Shown here: positions 61,099 through 64,000 of the stretch, in pieces | How positions within the stretch are numbered: position 1 is the first letter of the stretch | Layout: each line of letters begins with the position of its first letter | Source: a bacterium | GTDB lineage: Bacteria; UBA8248 | Direction of reading: 5' to 3' | Length of the DNA stretch: 64,000 bases | Assembly (NCBI GenBank): GCA_022828125.1 | Contig: JAJEJD010000020.1 | Coordinates: 248,001 to 312,000 of the forward strand | Notes under the pieces: generated by a model | Database searches by the model: none | Seen by the model: only the letters and a program-made list of their open reading frames with translations | Told to the model about the DNA's origin: nothing | Position numbers and translations under genes: made by a program

Positions 61099-62474
61099 CA
61101 AGCGGCCTTACAAGCGCTCATCAACGCGCTCGCATCCGGCGCCGCTTCGAACCCCATGGCGGCCCCCACGGCGGAATCGACCTTGCGCTCCGGCAGGACG
61201 CGGCCCGCGTTTCCGCGGAACTTGGCCTCGACGTCCGCCCGCTCCATCGGGTTTTCGGGATTGCCCCAGTTGACGGGTTCATCGCGCTCCAGGACGCGCC
61301 CGTCTTTGAGCGCCATCCTCACGCCGCCGTGCAGGTATTTGGGGAACCTGTCCGATTCCACGCCCGTGCACCTCACCTTCCCGGCCAGTTCGAGCACCTG
61401 CGCGTCGCCCAGATGTTCTTCCTCGAAATCATCGAGCGTGGCCCGGCCCTTCACCACGTTGACGGCCAGACAATAGGGCAGGCTGAACAGGGCCGCATAC
61501 TGCGTGTTGGGCCTTCGCTTGTGCTCGATGGGTTCGCACACGATGTGGAGGATCGGCTCGGGCGTGATGCTCTCGATCTCGTCGATCTCATCAATGGAAA
61601 TGCCCGCCTCACGCACCAGATTCTTCGCCGCATCCATCGCCGCGTGATTGAAATGGCAGCAAGGATAGGGCTTGAACGAAATCCGCAGCGTCTCCCACCG
61701 CTCGCCGAGGCCACCCGCCAGAATTTCCGCGTCGTAGGCCGGATCGCTCAAGTGCGTCGCGTATAGACCGAACCTGCCCTCCAGGACTTTTCGGGGACCC
61801 ATGAACCCGTGGCCCGCCATCTGCGCGGCGGTGACACCCGCATGGGAAGCCCAACCCGGATGGAAGCGCTTCACCCAGCTTCCATCGTCGAGAAACTCCT
61901 GAATCCCCGCCGCCTGGCTCCCGCACACGCCGAATGCGTTGGCGATGGCTTCGGGCGATTGGTTCATCAGACGCCCCATGATTGCCGCCGCGCCAAAGGC
62001 GCCGCATATCGGGGTGGCGTGATAGCCCTCGGCATGAAACGCCCCCGGCACCGCGCCCCCGATTCTGGCGATGACCTCATAACCCGCCACCATGGCCGCG
62101 AGGATATCCCGCCCGCTCGCGCCGGCGGCTTCGCCCGCGGCCAGCGCCGTAGGCACCACGCAGGCGCTCATGTGGGTGATGGAATCCGTATGCGTATCGT
62201 CGAAATCGAGCCCGTGCACGTAGCTGCCGTTCACCATGGCGGCGTGAGCGACGGGCAGCCTGTCTCCGTAGCGCCATACGGTGGATTGGGGATTGCCTCC
62301 CCAATCGCGCGCCGTTTTCGTCACTGCGTCGGCGTAGGGCTCCCTCGTTGCGGCAAGGCCTATCCCCAGGGCGTCCAAAAGATGGAGCTTCGCCTTTTCG
62401 ATTACCTGCCCGGGAATGTCCTCAAAAGATAAGCCGGCGGCGAAACGCGCCAGTTTGTCGCTCATCGTTTCCAT
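61098..62474 (-). CDS. MmgE/PrpD family protein (copy 3)
   Basis: This 458-residue protein has the family features GSYVHGLDFDDTHTDSITHMSA, GYEVIARIGGAVPGAFHAEGYHATPICGAFG, CGSQAAGIQEFLDDGSWVKRFHPGWASHAG and ISFKPYPCCHFNHAAMDA. The SGSQAAG and WxKRFHPGWA segments are shared with copy 1, so these two are the closest pair. AGGAG lies 8 nt upstream. It is encoded between copy 4 (32 nt upstream) and a coupled methyltransferase. Confidence 0.87.
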   Translation of the reverse strand: METMSDKLARFAAGLSFEDIPGQVIEKAKLHLLDALGIGLAATREPYADAVTKTARDWGGNPQSTVWRYGDRLPVAHAAMVNGSYVHGLDFDDTHTDSITHMSACVVPTALAAGEAAGASGRDILAAMVAGYEVIARIGGAVPGAFHAEGYHATPICGAFGAAAIMGRLMNQSPEAIANAFGVCGSQAAGIQEFLDDGSWVKRFHPGWASHAGVTAAQMAGHGFMGPRKVLEGRFGLYATHLSDPAYDAEILAGGLGERWETLRISFKPYPCCHFNHAAMDAAKNLVREAGISIDEIDEIESITPEPILHIVCEPIEHKRRPNTQYAALFSLPYCLAVNVVKGRATLDDFEEEHLGDAQVLELAGKVRCTGVESDRFPKYLHGGVRMALKDGRVLERDEPVNWGNPENPMERADVEAKFRGNAGRVLPERKVDSAVGAAMGFEAAPDASALMSACKAA

Positions 62475-62506
62475 CTTCTTCTCCTGATCCAGAATCCGGC
62501 CCGGCC

Positions 62507-63871
62507 CTAGGCGAGATGCGCCACCAGGGCACCCATCGTTTCCATCTCATCCAGACTCGAGGCGGCCTTTACCAGTTTATCCTGTGTATCAGGCGGAATC
62601 ACGCCGCCCGTAATCTGTCTGAATTTCCCCGCCACCATGTCGAAATCCATCGGGTTCTGGGGTGAACCCTTGGGGCCGGCGACGCGGCTATTGAACTCAC
62701 GGCCATCATGGGTCCGGATCGCTACTTTCGCCGGAAAAGTTTTGGGATAGAGTTTCTCGATTTCAGGGTCCACTGTGAAGCGCGCCCGCCGCGCCAGCGC
62801 CACGAGTTCGGGGTCGGCGATGCGCTCCGTCGTGAACTGTTTCGGTCCCGCCTCCCCGTCGGTGAGCGCGACCGCGGCGCAATACTCGATGTTCATCTGC
62901 GCGCGCAGCGAACTCACCGGCTCATAACGCCACGAGCACTGCTGTTTCACCACGCTGTGGTTCATGATCTCCATCTCCTGTACATCATCGGGCGCGACGC
63001 CATGCTCCCTGCGCAAGGCGAGAACGGCGTCGATGGTCGAGTGGGTGCTGCCGCAGCAGCAATAGGGCTTGAAGGAGACACCCTCCGCCTCCCAATGATC
63101 ACCCAAGCCTCTCGTCAGCGGCTCAGGGTCTCCGCAGCCGCTGAACGCCCGAATGAACCCGCCGTCTTCGTACTCGAAAATCTCCTTGGGACCCGTATAG
63201 CCCCCATCTGCCAAAGCGGCGGCCAGGAGGCCGCTCTGGGCCGCGCGGCCCGCATGAAAGCGCTTCGTCTCGGAGCCATCGCACTGAAAGGCCCATGTGC
63301 CCGCTCCCTGGGTTCCCGCGAGACCCAATGCGTTGGCCGTCTGTTCGGGAGTCATTTCCATCAGGTGCGTAGCGGCGGCGACGGCTCCGAATGGACCACA
63401 CAGGCCCGTGAGATGAAAACCCCGCCTGCGCACCTCCAGGCAGTCTGCAGCGATGCTCGCGCGGATCATGGCTTCATAGCCCACGGCGCAAGCGGTCATG
63501 AACGTCCTACCGTCCGCGCCCATCTTCTCGGCAAGCGGATATGCGGCGGCGAAGACCACCGCTCCCGGATGGAGCTTCGCGCCGCTATGGTAATCATCGA
63601 GTTCGAACGCATGCATCCAGGTGCCCAGACAAAGCGCCACGGGCCCCACCGGCCCGCGCCAGGCGTTCTTCCAGAGAGTGGCTTCCGCGCTTCCGCCTTG
63701 TTCCCGGATGAAGCGTGACAGTATGCGTCCCGATTCGGTGGTCGTGCCGTAGAGACCGCAACCGACCGCGTCCAGGAAATACTTGCGCATGCAGGCGCGC
63801 AGGTTATCGGATAAATCACCATAGGACGTCTCGCTGATGAATCGCGCCAGTTCGCGCGTGTGGCCGTTCAT
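62507..63871 (-). CDS. MmgE/PrpD family protein (copy 4)
   Basis: This 454-residue protein has MHAFELDDYHSGAKLHPGAV, GYEAMIRASIAADCLEVRRRGFHLTGLCGPFG, LAGTQGAGTWAFQCDGSETKRFHAGRAAQSG and VSFKPYCCCGSTHSTIDA. GAGG lies 5 nt upstream of ATG 63871, which is 7 nt after the stop of a PrpB-like lyase. That link supports a role in 2-methylcitrate-like or related polyacid breakdown. Confidence 0.87.
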   Translation of the reverse strand: MNGHTRELARFISETSYGDLSDNLRACMRKYFLDAVGCGLYGTTTESGRILSRFIREQGGSAEATLWKNAWRGPVGPVALCLGTWMHAFELDDYHSGAKLHPGAVVFAAAYPLAEKMGADGRTFMTACAVGYEAMIRASIAADCLEVRRRGFHLTGLCGPFGAVAAATHLMEMTPEQTANALGLAGTQGAGTWAFQCDGSETKRFHAGRAAQSGLLAAALADGGYTGPKEIFEYEDGGFIRAFSGCGDPEPLTRGLGDHWEAEGVSFKPYCCCGSTHSTIDAVLALRREHGVAPDDVQEMEIMNHSVVKQQCSWRYEPVSSLRAQMNIEYCAAVALTDGEAGPKQFTTERIADPELVALARRARFTVDPEIEKLYPKTFPAKVAIRTHDGREFNSRVAGPKGSPQNPMDFDMVAGKFRQITGGVIPPDTQDKLVKAASSLDEMETMGALVAHLA

Positions 63872-63878
63872 TCTGACC

Positions 63879-64000
63879 TCATTCCCTAGGCAGATATTCT
63901 GCTTCTATCGCGTGATAGGCGTCATAATCCAGGAGTTCGTAAAGTTCTTTGCGCGTCATCATGTTGCCCAGATAATCCGCCATCGTGCCCTTGGCCTTTA
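63879..64000 (-). CDS. Isocitrate lyase/PEP mutase (PrpB-like) family, C-terminal end only
   Basis: Only the last ~40 residues are in the window: KGTMADYLGNMMTRKELYEL continuing to LDYDAYHAIEAEYLPRE and a TGA. The segment TRxELYExxxYxxYE matches the C-terminus of 2-methylisocitrate lyase PrpB (TRNELYESINYYQYE in E. coli, from memory). It lies 7 nt upstream of an MmgE/PrpD gene, the expected company for PrpB. The rest lies beyond the window. Confidence 0.65.
   Translation of the reverse strand, partial: KAKGTMADYLGNMMTRKELYELLDYDAYHAIEAEYLPRE

Overview
The window is one bacterial chromosome segment from an uncultured lineage. It shares features with Tectomicrobia, Rokubacteria and Nitrospinota-like genomes: several MmgE/PrpD paralogues, a glycine-reductase-like selenoprotein cluster, a UGSC-associated protein family and a futalosine-pathway gene. 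That placement is an inference from gene content only. The first ~11 kb has clearly lower GC than the rest (about 35-60% on lines I counted, against about 60-70% later), and the change falls near the HIT/YqgE gene junction.

Region by region: (1) 1-10.8 kb is mostly housekeeping. A minus-strand block holds rplU-rpmA-obg-proB-nadD-rsfS, a DksA-like protein and a LapA/TPR protein, followed by rpiB and nrdR (cut by the window edge). Then come a PEGA lipoprotein, a 3-hydroxyisobutyrate-dehydrogenase-like enzyme, DUF484, an MmgE/PrpD protein and a HIT protein. (2) 11-14.4 kb holds an exported YqgE, mnmA, a 950-nt non-coding stretch with an AT-rich operator-like island, and a membrane coiled-coil protein built from heptads. 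(3) 14.5-20 kb is an operon of SDR-grdC-grdA-grdE-grdB. Both grdA and grdB are interrupted by an in-frame TGA at exactly the selenocysteine positions of glycine reductase. (4) 20-25 kb holds a Tat-exported multicopper oxidase, MmgE/PrpD and leuA with a terminator. (5) 25.5-30.1 kb is a mobile remnant of more moderate GC: a decayed ParB gene, a retron-like defence system (phosphoribosyltransferase/winged-helix effector, structured RNA, reverse transcriptase), a DUF433 protein and a truncated integrase. (6) 30-42 kb holds an SDR, rsmD, a PfkB kinase, a 2-oxoacid dehydrogenase (E1a, E1b, E2) split by 1.2 kb of nested repeats, a CitE-like lyase, a UGSC-context protein, pepA and a cupin. (7) 42-53 kb starts with a self-contained mini-transcription unit encoding a 31-residue basic peptide. 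It continues with a ring-opening amidohydrolase (cyanuric acid hydrolase/barbiturase family), AtzA/TrzN-type and amidohydrolase-2 enzymes, VOC, RidA, an FAD oxidoreductase, a cyclase and a coupled pair of MFS transporters, which together suggest catabolism of a nitrogen-containing compound. (8) 52.8-64 kb holds a deiodinase-like selenoprotein (third in-frame TGA), GNAT, an isocitrate/isopropylmalate-type dehydrogenase, glycosyltransferase, M42 peptidase, MqnD, VOC, PotD-like binding protein, NUDIX, methyltransferase, two more MmgE/PrpD proteins and the end of a PrpB-like lyase.

Two systems stand out. One is a complete-looking retron whose RNA is delimited by an 18-bp inverted repeat that overlaps the end of the effector gene and the start of the RT gene. 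The other is a set of three selenoproteins, including a divergent glycine-reductase-like complex whose GrdE-like subunit lacks the cysteine that normally becomes the pyruvoyl group.
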